A stretch of DNA of 64,000 nt from Uloborus plumipes. Lineage: Eukaryota > Arthropoda > Arachnida > Araneae > Uloboridae. A model generated the notes under the pieces. It was not told the origin of the DNA and did not search any database. It saw only the letters and a list, made by a program, of their open reading frames with translations. A program made the position numbers and the translations under genes. Shown here piece after piece: positions 45,790 through 57,560 of this stretch; the stretch's first letter is position 1; every line of letters starts with the position of its first letter. The stretch covers positions 1-64,000 of the forward strand of contig JAXGGA010005507.1 of assembly GCA_038373865.1 (NCBI GenBank), written 5' to 3'.

Positions 45790-46110
45790 CGACATTGTAA
45801 AAAATTGATTTTGTTTTTACAGTATTATACAGCAATTTTATAGTAACAAACTGTAAAATTGCTAATTTTACACTAATGAACTAAAATTGTTGCTTTACAG
45901 TAATGAACTCTAAAATTGCTAATTTTAGTTTTTTACTATGCATTTTACAGTATTAAACTGGAAATTCTGTTGCCAGTATTATACTGTTGTTTTCACAGTA
46001 TAATAGATCTAATTTCGTGGTAATAAACAGTAAAATTGCTGCTTTACAATAACAAACTGTAAAATTGTTAGTTTTAGTTTATTACAGTACATTTTACAGT
46101 TGTACTGTAA
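45790..46110. mobile_element. CACTG-family MITE, degraded
   Basis: Repeated TAATAAACTGTAAAATTGC-type units and TGTTGTTTTCACAGTA sequence as in the 11.2-kb and 54.4-kb copies. Ends not clear. Confidence 0.6.
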
Positions 46111-47158
46111 AACCTCTGAGATAAGTTTAACCTGTTGAACCCTATTGATTTATTAAAGAAATCCTTCGTATGTGTACAAACTCTAGAAGCAGAGAACGAG
46201 AAAAATAAAGGGCAACATTTAAGTAAGGAGATTTATGGCTAGGTATAGAAAGGATTTATTTTATATCAAAACAAAGAAGAAGTCAGGAAAAGATTTATAA
46301 GATGCCTGGAAAAGATTTAGATCCACTAGGAACAACAAGATTACTTAAACATACAAACAGCGAAGGACTTTAATTAATTTAAGTACTACCTCGGTATTAA
46401 GAGGATTAATATATGAAGAGGAGGATACTTCCTTTCGACGAAGTAATAGATTTTATGGAAATACGAAAGCATCGGCAATGGGTTTTTTATGAGTACTTTT
46501 TAAACTTTTTGTTGATCTTACGAGCTTTTAGAGAGTAAAAGAAAAAAAAGCAGTAAAGCTATATAGATTACATTAAGGCTCTGCTCTTTCTTTTCGCAGA
46601 TATGTTTGTTTTTAAGAGTTTTTTTTTTTTTAACTCTTCAAAATGTTGACTTATTAGATGGTAACTACGTTCTCTAATAAACAAATTAATTAGTTAAATT
46701 AAAAAACAAATTTAAAAAATAAAGTAAAGCTGATAAAAAGTTTAAAAGTTTATAGATTCCACGTATGTATCAAGATATGTTAATATTGTACTAATGTTGA
46801 AGTTAAATGAATTTCAGAAACTAAGGTCTTAACAATCCAAATACTAACAATAATACCATTGTTGTCGGTCATACTGACCAGTAAAGGAACACTTAACACT
46901 AGACTTCCCAATCAGTCATTTTCACTGCTTTTAATTTCAGTTAGGGTTCAAAAATTTTGTATATAAAGACACTTTTTCTTACATTTTTGTGACTTTTTAT
47001 ACAACATATGAATGTATTTATTAATAATTAGAGTTATTTCCCTCTCTCCTCCTTAATTTCTGGTGTATTTATGTGTAATATTTATATTGCCTAAGCAGTC
47101 AATATGACTTGCTTGGGCAATTAAGTGCTAAGCACGATTTCATTTCCAAGATTTTACA
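46111..47158. other. AT-rich, nothing recognised
   Basis: 1 kb without recognisable features. Confidence 0.4.
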
Positions 47159-47162
47159 TTAA

Positions 47163-47242
47163 CCTGTAAATGGTATCCGTCTGTAGGACGGGTAGTCTCA
47201 TAGACAGACAGTGTGAGTTGGAGGGATGTTACCATTTACAGG
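47163..47242. mobile_element. 80-bp TTAA MITE
   Basis: CCTGTAAATGGTA and its exact inverse at the ends, TTAA at 47159-47162 and 47243-47246. Fits a miniature piggyBac-like element. Confidence 0.8.
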
Positions 47243-47246
47243 TTAA

Positions 47247-48599
47247 AAAAAGTAAGCATTTAGCACACGACACTTGGTAAAGTTAAGAAAACCTGACAGG
47301 TGACTCAAACCTACTTCTCATACTTTTATGCAATACGTTCTACTACTTGTCGAAACAACATCAATTTTTCTTCAAAACAGTCGGGTTGTTTCTTTCAGCC
47401 AAATGTACTACTTTTTAGTCACTGTAATTGATCGATAAGAAAAAAGGAAAAAAAAGTGACATGGGGTCAGAAAATACTTTAATATCCCCAACAGTTTTTT
47501 TTCATTAATGTTTACAATGTCCAAATTTGAAAACGAAACGAGGTCTCGTACGACGTCACATCTAAAGAAACTTTGGTGGTGTAAAGTCAGGTCGGCGCAT
47601 CAGCCATTTTGGATCTCTGGAAATCCGAGCTCAGCAACAAAAAAATCTGATCCAAAATGCTGGATTCTCTATAAAGTAACCTTGCTGCTTAGGGCGTTTC
47701 GTACACTTGTGACGTCAGCATCAAAAATGAAACAGCCACTAAGCCTTTTTAAACATTAATATTAAGAGTCAAACTTAAGAACAAATTAATTTCTTACCTA
47801 ATTTTTTAACTACATAATAATTTTTCTGAGACAATGTCGAATTTTGAGCCGAATTTGCGTCATCGGTGAAAAATTTAGATCTGCTTCTACTTTTCAAAAT
47901 CTGCGGAAGATTTGTAGATTCTTGTAAAATTTGAAGATATCTGCAGATAATCTGAAGAATTACTCAATTATTGAACTTCACTCCGCAGCAACTATATGAT
48001 TGGACGACATTTGTTAAGACAGCTCTATGCCATTATAATTTTTAATATTTGTATCTGCATTTTTGTTACATATAAATCGTGAAAAAACTCTATGAGTGTA
48101 GTTCAATCTAAGTCGGATCTCCGACTATTTGAGGTTTTTTACTTCCACTTCGGTCCCTCTATCCCCAAACTATCCTCACTCTAACTGTGGCTTACCCACT
48201 CACCCCAGGGTCCACCGCACCTACCACTACATGTACGCCCTTGTGCAAATTAATTGAAACAAAATATTTTTTTCATGACTTTAAAATTACCTCTTTATTC
48301 TTTACCGAGTATGCTAAAATTAGCAAAAATATGGATGAGAACCTTAAATCCTTTTCTTATCATCAAATTCCACTAATCAGAAGCTTATTTTCTGTTCAAA
48401 GGCACCTTATTGTACTGGTCGACCAATCTATCGGTTTATGAAGAAACAGCTTCTGACTCCACCAATAAAGAAAAATCGCTATTTGTGGGTGTTAAAATAT
48501 AAGAATTGAGCAGCTAAAAATTGGAGGAAACGACTATTTAGTGACAAAATTCATTTCATTATCTAAGGTCAACGAACTCAAGACGTACGGAGATCTTCA
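47247..48599. other. unannotated
   Basis: 47540-47730 has opposed GACGTCA-containing ends and might be an old MITE. 47866-47960 has reiterated ATCTGCAGAT-like motifs. No gene recognised. Confidence 0.3.
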
Positions 48600-49055
48600 G
48601 GTGAAAGAATTCAGGTTTGCCACATGAAAACATTTGTAAATCACCCTAAAAAGATGTTTTGGGGGTTGTCTCGGTTACAATGGGGTTGGTTCCTTGAAGA
48701 ATTTTAATGGTATGATGTATTCTGAAAAATCTATTGCTATTCTGGAAATAAAATGCTTTACTAGTGTTGAAGGAACGATACCCACACGAAACGGTATTTT
48801 TCCAGCAGGATCTAGCCCCTTGCCATGCGTCCAAATGACCAAGAAATTCATGTCTGAGAACCAAATTGAGGCATCTAAATAGCCTGAGCTCTCCTGATAT
48901 CAATCCAATCGAGAATCTTTGGGCTATATGCAAAAATCGACTATTGCATGAGGACTGTCCAACTATGGAGAAGCTAATCACTGCGCTAATTCATAGACAC
49001 ACATATTACAAATGAGTGTAAAAAAATGATAGATTCCATGGCGAATCGTGTCTAA
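48600..49055 (+). pseudogene. Tc1-family transposase remnant (34-residue spacing)
   Basis: Plus-strand frames show the C-terminal half of a Tc1 transposase: WGCFS-like sequence, NGMMYSEK, FQQDLAPCHAS with the second Asp, and SPDINPIENLWA with the Glu. Allowing for a lost base after CHAS, 34 residues separate Asp and Glu, the normal Tc1 value. Frameshifts and stops are frequent and no inverted ends were found. A different and older family than the two copies at 130 and 13902. Confidence 0.82.
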
Positions 49056-49088
49056 ATGTTTACAAAAAGTTGTAAACATCATATTATG

Positions 49089-49258
49089 CAGGGACGTCAT
49101 TTCGAATTTTTCCAGGGGGGGGGGCAAAGGGTGCATACACAATGTAAAATTTACCAAAAAGTGCAAAAACCACGCCCACTTATATGCCAATACATTGATT
49201 TCCCAAAGTCAGGGGGGGGACAATTGACACCCCCCTGCCCCCCTAAATGACGGGCCTG
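49089..49258. mobile_element. hAT-type MITE (CAGGGACGTCATTT family), copy 2
   Basis: 170 bp with the exact duplication ATATTATG (49081-49088, 49259-49266). Interior as in the 25666 copy. Confidence 0.93.
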
Positions 49259-49266
49259 ATATTATG

Positions 49267-49497
49267 TTATAAAAACTTTTGGTTTTGCATAAATTTAAAC
49301 AAAATAGTTCTTTTCTTAGTTTTCTCAATTTTTCGAGTTTGTTTCCATTAATTTGCGCAAAGGTGTAGTTTAACCGGTTGGATGGCCCCTGAAGATTTTT
49401 GGATCCAGACCAAGAGCGGAGCAATCCATGGTTCAGAACCCTTTCCCCCAAAGGGAAATGGTAGCTTGGATGACTTTCTGACCACGGACATGATTAT
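49267..49497. other. spacer
   Basis: Nothing recognised. Confidence 0.35.
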
Positions 49498-50832
49498 CGG
49501 GATGCATCAATTAATCGGTTGTTCCGATTAATCGGCCATAATCGGACACTTTACCGATTATTTCCAATCGGCAAAATTGGGCCGATTAATCGGCGGAAAA
49601 ATATTTGGTATTTTATGAGAAATTATGAAAAATAAATTTGTTTACAGTAAATTACAGTAACCCCTCGTTATATCGCGCTTTTCGGGGGACAAGAAAAAGC
49701 GCGATATATCCGAAACCGCGATATAACCGAGGTCATTAAAAATAGTTTTCTATCCAGCATGCAAGTAAATTATACGTGCACATACATAAAAATTCATTTA
49801 TTCGAACATTAGATTTTTTTTCAGTCAAAAGTAACAAAAAAAAAAAAAATAACTTACCGCAGTTGTTGTTACAATGTGCAGGTCTTAAAAAATAGGTATA
49901 CAGACATAAAATTGCAAATCCTAATTCGTTCAACCAAGAACAAATCTTTTCTACACTAAAAGGCAGTCAGAGAAGGGGCGTGTGTTTTCTTGACACTTAC
50001 CAGATGCGTTTCACTCATTGTATCAATACAAAAAAAGTGTTCAGTAATTTCTAAACTGTCTCTGTAGTATGCAAGTTTGGGTGACAGGAAATTTCTGCTT
50101 CTTTTCAGCGAATTCAGAAGAATAGAAGAACCTTCGTTTTGTTTATTGATGACAAAAATAAATGAGAAAGAGACCTTTTCTGAGCACCTTACATATTTTC
50201 TCAAAAATGGTTTCGAACCAATTATTATTTTTTTTTTGAGGGAGACAAAAGAAAAGAGCGATATATCCGAATGAGCGATATAACGAGGCACGATATAACG
50301 AGGGGCTACTGTAATGTAATTTTCTGCAAACACATAAACCTATCCAATGTTGCAACATTTTTCATGTGTCGGTATTTTTCTATTTTAACACAGTGCTTTT
50401 AGATAACTATAACTTTCATAAAGAACAAAAGTCTTAAATGGCTGCCAATTATTTAAAAACAAGGAAAAAGTGCAGCTTGAATTAGCCTGCTCACAGCAGC
50501 CCCCTCCCTATTTATTTAAATTTTCATGTCTAGTTAACACAATGCAACTTTAAAAGCAACAACATGTAAATTAACTTAAAGACATTTGATGAAAATTTGA
50601 AATTATTTTGGGAAAATTAGAAAAACAGAGTAAATTATTCGTCTCTCAGAAATAAACTAGTAGCTTTTTCTAAAATCGAAATAGTGAAAGGACAAAAAGT
50701 GATGGAGAAATTAGGATTATTAAAAATAATAATCATGATCACTAATCGGCCTCTCCGATTAATCTGTTGATTATCAACTGCCGATCAATCGGTAATTGGT
50801 AATAGGCAAATTTGCTTATTGGTGCATCCCTG
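49498..50832 (-). mobile_element. non-autonomous hAT (GCCGATTAATCGGC family), copy 3, split
   Basis: Inverted relative to copy 1: GTTGCAACATTTTTCATGTG near 50351 is the inverse of a copy 1 landmark. Ends CGGGATGCATCAATT and TTGGTGCATCCCTG are mutated. A Tigger-like MITE occupies 49655-50311. No clear 8-bp duplication. Confidence 0.85.
49655..50311. mobile_element. pogo/Tigger-like MITE inside the hAT
   Basis: 657 bp starting CAGTAACCCCTCGTTATAT and ending with the inverse (ACGAGGGGCTACTG), TA at 49653-49654 and 50312-50313. CGCGATATA-type repeats lie inside both ends. No transposase. Confidence 0.88.
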
Positions 50833-50873
50833 ATATTTAACATGCACTAGTCACCATCAGTAAAAAACAATGG

Positions 50874-50958
50874 ATCTTCCACCGACTGGAATGGATCCCA
50901 GGACCCTCCAGTTACGCGTATGATGCCTTACCGATCAGGCCACCACTGCCAATGACTC
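50874..50958 (-). mobile_element. tRNA-derived SINE head
   Basis: Minus strand GGTGGCCTGATCGGTAAGGC is an A-box-like start and GGGTCCTGGGATCCATTCC a B-box-like end, correctly spaced. No closed acceptor stem, so not a working tRNA gene. Confidence 0.6.
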
Positions 50959-51538
50959 TCACTCTGCAGCCATGGTCAATTACGAACTCGGAAAGAAAAT
51001 GATCTACCCTGACTCTTGGAATTATAAAGTCTTCTACTCCCAACTCCGACTGCTACATCCTAAAATAAATCCGACCCAGACTCCAAATCCGGCTCCTCAC
51101 TTTTGATCAAAAATAAATTGCTGCCAAAGAAAAATATTTTCAGTGAAATAGCTAGTTGCTAAAATTTACAAGCACTTTATTGTTTCACAAAAGCTCCATA
51201 GAAAGCTGAAAAGTGAGGCAAGCAAGTTTTAAAAGCAAAAATCAACAAAAGCGTTGTTTTCCGGCTCTAAATCTTACGGTATGTAAGAATTATGCTTTTT
51301 AAGAACTCACTTAAACAACTTTGACGCCTTATTTCATGCTCACATGTTTTTCTTGAAAGTAATGTTTGCATTATGCATGAGAAACTTTTCATTCCATGGC
51401 AATCAGCCAGCAACCTCTAATATTATTCCATATTTCTTTCAATTGAAAAATTTGCACTTTCCGTTTTCATGGGCAATAACATGCATTCTCCAACACTTCT
51501 TACGTGAAGAATCATCACATATTTCAAGCTCTTCCGAC
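50959..51538. other. possible 5' region of the four-exon gene
   Basis: An open frame in phase with exon 1 extends upstream to 51344, so coding might begin earlier or this may be 5'-UTR. No TATA box or initiator could be assigned with confidence. Confidence 0.25.
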
Positions 51539-51554
51539 ATGGTTGATACTTTAG
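51539..51554 (+). CDS. candidate exon 1 of unknown four-exon gene
   Basis: The ATG at 51539 sits in a strong context (GACATGG) and is followed after five codons by the donor TTTAG|GTAAGT. The reading frame leaves one base for the next exon, which the acceptor at 51688 continues correctly. The frame is open further upstream, so this ATG is a choice, made for its context. The product (about 88 residues over four exons) is not recognised; no signal peptide or membrane segment is evident. Confidence 0.4.
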
Positions 51555-51688
51555 GTAAGTATGTGCAATTATTTTTCTCCATAAGTGTTCATACATTATT
51601 CAAAGAAAAAGGTTAACTTGGCTTTTGTCGAGGATTATTGTTGTTAGCAGTGATATTCTTTTAGTTTCGGCGCAACTTTTTTTTTAAG

Positions 51689-51777
51689 CAAAAACTTTTA
51701 GTAATGAGTTTCCTTTGGTGTGGAAAATGATATTGCTGGAAGACATGAATATTGGAGAAATTTTGCAGCAACTTGAG
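51689..51777 (+). CDS. candidate exon 2
   Basis: 89 bp between ACTTTTTTTTTAAG and CTTGAG|GTAAGA. With the single base carried from exon 1 it encodes exactly 30 residues, AKTFSNEFPLVWKMILLEDM then NIGEILQQLE, acidic and probably helical. Intron 1 is only 134 bp. The exon ends at phase 0. A second AG at 51700-51701 would break the frame, which supports the acceptor chosen. Function unknown. Confidence 0.5.
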
Positions 51778-52144
51778 GTAAGAAAAAAAATATGTAAAAA
51801 TATTTTTTTCTGTTTGCATTTTCTTTAGTTCCTTCGCTTGACAGAGAAGTTTTCTTAGGAGGATTTGAAATAACGAGTTCTTTATGGACATGTGTTTACT
51901 ATAATATCAGAATGTCTTCTAACCTCTGAAAATCACCATACTTCAGTGACTAGTTTCTGCTGAAATGGAAGATGTATTTTTGTTCTGTAAAGCTTTCTCT
52001 TTGGTTTGCATCTATTAACCAAAAACGCATCCAATGAAGCTGAAACCGAAAATTCCTGTTTCATTCTAACAATCAAAAGGCAACTTGAAAAGACAGAGTT
52101 GTGAACAATTAAAAAAACTCCTGAATAAAAAAAACCATAAATAA

Positions 52145-52300
52145 TTTTGGTTGATTTCATGCAGTAGATTTTGCTGTAGAGGGCGCAAAAAGCTGGTCAT
52201 ACACATATCAGACAGACATTTTTCAAAACTTCAAAATGGATTCAGTACACCTCAAAAACACATGCAAATATGCCAAAATTTGAAAATTTAATGAATTATG
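52145..52300 (-). repeat. decayed copy of array segment U
   Basis: Resembles the start of U3 (5300-5480): TTCATGCAGTAG, GGTCATACACATA, CAGACAGACATTTTTC, ATGGATTCAGTACACCTC. The microsatellite has shrunk to two units. Confidence 0.75.
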
Positions 52301-52619
52301 AGAAATGCATTTTTTTAAATCAAAGAATGTCTCTGGCACTGAAGAGATGAGTTTTTTTTTAGCAATAATGATAATTATTTTTACTAAATAAAGTTTATTC
52401 TTTGCATTGCAACAATTTAAATTGAACAGTTCTTATTGCAGTGACAAACCAGTGTGAAAATATCTTACTCATGTATAAAAAGTTGTAACATTTAGTTATT
52501 TTTCAATACAAAGCATTGTCATAATTTGATATACTTGAAACAACACTTCAATGAAACATCAATTTTGTCAATTCCTAATAAGTCCAAATCCTTCAATTAT
52601 AAACTGATGACTGAGCTAT

Positions 52620-52970
52620 CGATTGCGTCAAGTATTTGTATAATTATGAGCGCTATGAAGGCGCGACGCAATTGAAGCATCAAATTCATCGCATATTTAT
52701 TTATTTGCTTGCAAGCCATAGAAGGCGGACAGCCTGAAACGGCAGATTCGTCACACGTTGTTTCGACAGCGAACATTTCACACGGGTGGCAATAGCACGA
52801 GGATATCGATTCCGATGGACGATATCTTCATCATTGATTTTCTATCTGCTCGTTTGCTGTCGTATATTTCGAGAATCTTTCTGATCCCCTGAGAATCCCA
52901 TGTGTTACGCAAACAATATCTCGAGCAGGGTACAGTTTCTTCATCTGTGTATTTTCTTCTCTGTGTTTGG
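52620..52970. other. complex, less AT-rich non-coding block
   Basis: About 350 bp of non-repetitive sequence with GC-richer words (GAAGGCGCGACGCAATTG, CACACGGGTGGCAATAGC, ATCGATTCCGATGGACGAT). No long frame. Possible conserved regulatory sequence; inference only. Confidence 0.25.
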
Positions 52971-54109
52971 GATAATAATTAATTTATCAAGAAAAGGGAG
53001 TAACAAATGCTGAGCTCTCCTGTATTAGAAGGATTTGGCATAGGCTGATTTTTGACGTTAATTTTATGAGCGGTAATTGCAGGGGATTATTGTTAAGTAT
53101 GGATTATTGTAGTTATATATTTAATACATATAAAGCGCAATGTTATCTAAGATATTTAATCAAATTTGTTTACAACACAAAGTTCAAGGGATCACAAGTC
53201 TAAAAATGAGTAAAAGGAGTAAAAAGAATAGAGCTTTTACATCTTACTCATATTATCTAACGAAGTCAGAAGTATTTTTTGAACGATCTATTTGAGTAAA
53301 TAAATAGACAGTATAGATTTGGGTACTTGTCAAAAGAAATAATACAGCATTTGTTGTCGAAAAATTTTGAATTTATTAAGATTTTGCATAAATATTTCGA
53401 GCAAAAGAATGCTTTTTTGTGTTGCCGTGATATTTAAAAATTGTTGTTCAAAAAATAGTCATAAAACAGCTAAATCAAACAATCTTTTGTACACATATTT
53501 TTCTTCAAGATCTTTTTCCGAAGAAGGTTGTATCAAGGAAATCCGTCTTTAAGTTCGAAAAAAATATTAGTCTAAAATTTTCCACGAAAACGCTAATATT
53601 TTGAATTAGCTAATGTTTTGGATTAGCTTTTTAATTTTGTTCGAAATTGAATAAAATTAAAGAGTTAAATATGGGAATAAAATCTTTTCTTACAGATTTT
53701 TCCAGCAAAAAGAAAGTCCGGGATCTGACTTTTCCTTAAATTCCTCGTAGGCACTAGTGGTAAAAACATTTGAACTGTTCAATATTGAACGAAAACTTGC
53801 GCTCAAATTGAAAAGTTAAATATATAAATAAGGTGTTCTCGTTGGAGATCCTTCGAACAAAAAACGAAGTCTGTTTCAAATAAACTGATTATTCAAAGTT
53901 AAGGGGGGGGGGTGAGCAGGCATAACGACACACATTTTTACCATCTCGAAGCGAGACTATATAGGCTTGAATGTTTACCAAAGTCCTATTACTGAAGTCC
54001 TTACCTTAGATTTTTAACTATCCATTCTTTACTTATCCCACTACACATACATTATTCGTTTTTTGAACTTCGATATTTTGTTCACATGAAAATAGATTTT
54101 GAAAACAGC
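52971..54109. other. AT-rich, nothing recognised
   Basis: Only short frames and a G-run near 53903. Confidence 0.35.
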
Positions 54110-54300
54110 CTATACTACTCTGCAACGATTCTTAACAACAACATAGTGAAGTCAGCGTGACATTAGCCTATGAAAAACGAGCTAGATAAAACGTCACAGC
54201 CTACTTGGCGAATTAGAGGAGATCGCTGACTGCTTGTGAGCTTTTCTTGGCTCCGCCCGTAGTGACGGTCAGTGTCAAATTAAGTTGCTTTCTAGTATAG
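54110..54300. mobile_element. CTATACTA MITE, copy 1
   Basis: 191 bp, CTATACTACTCTGCAAC to GTTGCTTTCTAGTATAG, inverted ends with mismatches. Highly similar to 60044-60230, sharing AAAACGAGCTAGATAAAACG and GGCTCCGCCCGTAGTGACG. Confidence 0.88.
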
Positions 54301-54391
54301 TATTTTCCTTAGCGATATTTTGTAGCGGTAATCCCTAATAGTATTGGTTATGTTCCAAAATGCGAACAATTTGAAATTCCGGACGCCTCTG

Positions 54392-54823
54392 CACTGTAAA
54401 AAATGAATGTTGTTTTTACAGTATAATACAGCAAATTTCATGGTAATAAACTGTAAAAATTGCTAATTTTACAGTAATAAACGGTAAAATTTCTATTTTT
54501 ACGGTACTAAACTGTAAATTTGCTAATGTTATAGTAATAAACTGCAAAACTGCTAATTTGAGTTTATTACCGTGCATTTATACAGTTTTAAACTGGAATG
54601 CCTGCTGCCAGTATTACACTCCTGTTTTTACAGTATAATACAGCTAAATTTTACAGCATAATACAGCTAAATTTTACAGCAATAAACTGTAAAATTTCTA
54701 ACTTTACTGTAAGAAACTAAAACTGCTAGTTTTACAGTCTATTACTGTGCATTTTACAGTTTTAAATTGGAACCTCGGCTGACGGTATTATACTGTAAAA
54801 ACAACAGTTCATTTTTTGCAGTG
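54392..54823. mobile_element. CACTG-family MITE, longest copy
   Basis: 432 bp, CACTGTAAAAAATGAATGTT to GTTCATTTTTTGCAGTG. The interior is at least six imperfect units of about 30 bp (TAATAAACTGTAAAATTGC). Target duplication not clear. Confidence 0.85.
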
Positions 54824-55617
54824 TGGTCCCAGTTCGAATTCTTGACGCTCTTCCATACTACACTTCGTCACTCAAGAAAACTAACGATGAAATGGTTCAA
54901 ACTAACGATGAAGTATGCCATAAACATTCATACTCCTTCACGTCTCCTTCCAAAACTGATCTTTCATTCAAAAGATCTAATGCAAGGTGGATTTCTCCAT
55001 CTGAGCAACGGCAAAGGAATCCATTGCTGCTATTTATTGAATTAATCCACTCCCATTACATGTTCTATCGCAGTCTTCCTCCCTAATAGGGCTCCTTTCG
55101 TTTCTTAAAGAAACATCTCCGGCCAATAAATATATCGTGATTTAGTATCGCTCCCGAGAGTCAGATAAATCGATAATTATAAAAGTATCAAGATTTATCT
55201 CCCCAGAAACTTTCGTAATTTTGGATATTTTCTAACACTGGTAGTTAATGATTTGAAGTAGGAAGACATCAGATGTGATTTGTGTACATTGATTTTCGTT
55301 ACATATTTGAAGTGTCATCAAAAGTAGCATTTTGAAAAGGTTTATCGTTTTCCGATGGCTAAATATTTTAACACTTCAGTAAATAATATGAAAAAAGACA
55401 ATAACCACTGGAAAATTGCTCTTTAACTTTATATATGTATATTTTTTGTTTATTAAAGTTCTTAGTGTAATCGACTTATACAAAGTTATTTTGCGCATTC
55501 TTCAATCGTATTATCAGTCACATTGTATCTATTCACCTTAAAGACGGGAGCCTTTTAAGTAGCGTGAAACCGATATTTCACAAATAAGTCACTTGAGTTA
55601 AGATCTGAAAATATCAA
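54824..55617. other. unannotated, with A/T-rich motif cluster
   Basis: Overlapping plus frames at 54767-55086 are not recognised. 55120-55205 contains AGATAAATCGATAATT and CAAGATTTATCTCC, possible GATA-type sites. Confidence 0.25.
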
Positions 55618-55619
55618 TA

Positions 55620-56143
55620 CAGTAGAGCGTCGAAAATTCGACGCTTAACTAATTTTGGTAATCGGTATTGCAGATTTTTAAACTGCTCGATTTCAGAAAA
55701 TAACGAAGAGGAAAATACGTTGCTAATTATAAAAAAACTATTGTGCAATAATTGAAGTGGCATGTGGATAATGGTGATATGTGAAGGTTTTTGAAACTTA
55801 CTTTTTACCATGGATGAAGGTGATAAGTCCATCAGTACCATGTCCTTTAGTCACAGAAATGGTTGGTAACTAAGAATATGACCCAATTTTACCCTTTAAG
55901 AAAAATCCATTGAAAAAAGGTAACAAAACATTTTTTTTTAATTTCTTTCTAGAAATTTAAAAAATTGTCACATATCACATTTATCCACTTGCCTCTTCAA
56001 TTAAAAAAAAAAGAAAAATTAAATAAGCGTTGGAAAATTAACACCGAATTCGCAGGAAGAAAGTCAAATTAATGTGTTCTGAAATGTGCTTTCAGAACTT
56101 TGACGTTTCCGTTTTCTGTCGTTTGAATTTTGGCCCTCTACTG
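55620..56143. mobile_element. pogo/Tigger-like MITE
   Basis: 524 bp, CAGTAGAGCGTCGAAAATTC to GAATTTTGGCCCTCTACTG, TA at 55618-55619 and 56144-56145. The open minus frame inside is unrecognised. Confidence 0.82.
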
Positions 56144-56145
56144 TA

Positions 56146-57126
56146 CTTGCACTGGATCTGCAACAGTTAATCTCCGACAACACTTAGTTTCTTAAACCAT
56201 TTCTTGAAGCTGAATGGTACTTGTCCCCTCACATATGACACATTAAATCTCAGTCATTGCCTAAAAGAAGAGGTAATAGCGGTAGTTATAGTCAGAGAGC
56301 CGATGAGTGCCCGACTTACGTCATTTTATAAAAGCCCAAATATTTTCTGAGTAAGCACACTACATCAGTTAAGTATTGTTCGCTATTAGTTAAGCTAAGT
56401 CGCGCTTTTCTTTGAAGGAAACAGGTTGCAAAGTTGAGTCAAATTGCTCCAAAAACATAAACAACATATAATCATTCAATGTCACGTGACCTGGTGGTCT
56501 CCACCCAACTAGGAGGACAGATTATAGTCGACAGATTATTCGCAGACGTGTCTTTGAATCCAACCTATGAAGATTTCCCCTTCCAAGACTCAAATAGTGA
56601 GCATCTAGAATACCTTAAAAAGAAAGAAAAATGGAGCTCCAAAATAGCTGCGAATAGTGGTTTAGTCTAAACGTTGCATTTCGTTTCCCAAAGCTGATCA
56701 GTCATTTTGGAGCTTTTTTTTATTGATCCTGGACCCTCCAAGTTTGGGCTTTGGAAGCTAAAAATTTGTATAGGTTAGTTTCAAAGGCAGGGGCGCACCA
56801 GTATAAAATTTGGTTGAAATCGGAGACGGTAGGGTGGGGACGACGAGGTCCCTTGACATGGAATGGCTATGGAAGTGAGAGGTCTTTCTTTCGGGGGAAA
56901 ATATTCACATTTGCCAACATAAACAATATGCAACTCGAAATTTAAAAGTCACTGAAGCAGCTGTTTCTCTTCATTTTTCGAATATTGACCAGACTTTTGA
57001 CAAGACCTTTCTGTTCATTTTCCAATTAGCATCCAAAATGTTTTCTTTACTCTTGTCAATAAATTACATGTTTTAGAATTTTAACTTGCATGATTTTTTC
57101 CTCACCTATTATTTAAATAACTCGTT
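56146..57126. other. unannotated
   Basis: Short frames at 56479-56670 and 56751-56945 on the plus strand were not recognised. Confidence 0.3.
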
Positions 57127-57560
57127 CTAAAAATTCTTCTTCTGATCTGTAATGTTTTTCTTCATGAATTTTTACTTAGCATTACTGCTTACAAGTTTTA
57201 CTAAGGCTACTGAAGAACCCGATCTACTTGATTCATGAGATGAAAGAAATTAGTCTGTATCTGAAACGGAAAACCAATGAATCCTAAAAATTCTTCTTCC
57301 CAGGTAGCACAAAAAACGTTTACACGTTTTATAAACGTTTTTAATCCGTTGTCACAACGTTAATGACCATTTTACAACCTTTAAAAAACGAAGTGTGCTA
57401 CTTGGGTTGTGATCGTTGTGTGTAATGTTTTCCTTGATACATTTTTACTTAGCATTAGTGCTTACAAGTTTTACTAAGACTACTGAAGAACCAAATCTAC
57501 TTGATTCATTAGATGAAAGAAATTAGTGTGCATCTGAAACGGAAATCCAATGATTGATAC
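57127..57560 (+). repeat. tandem duplication of about 165 bp, split by a MITE
   Basis: TTTTTACTTAGCATTA-GCTTACAAGTTTTACTAAG and its surroundings occur at about 57127-57296 and, after the MITE, at about 57407-57560, with roughly 10 percent differences. Confidence 0.85.
57299..57406. mobile_element. CCCAGGTAGC MITE, copy 2
   Basis: 108 bp from CCCAGGTAGCAC to GTGCTACTTGGG, inside the second unit of the tandem duplication. The first unit preserves the uninterrupted sequence TTCTTCTGATC. Confidence 0.88.

Noticed and set aside
45300..50958. Possible tRNA genes at about 45.4 and 50.9 kb
   Set aside because: A- and B-box-like sequences are present but acceptor stems do not pair and anticodon arms are poor; SINE heads fit better.
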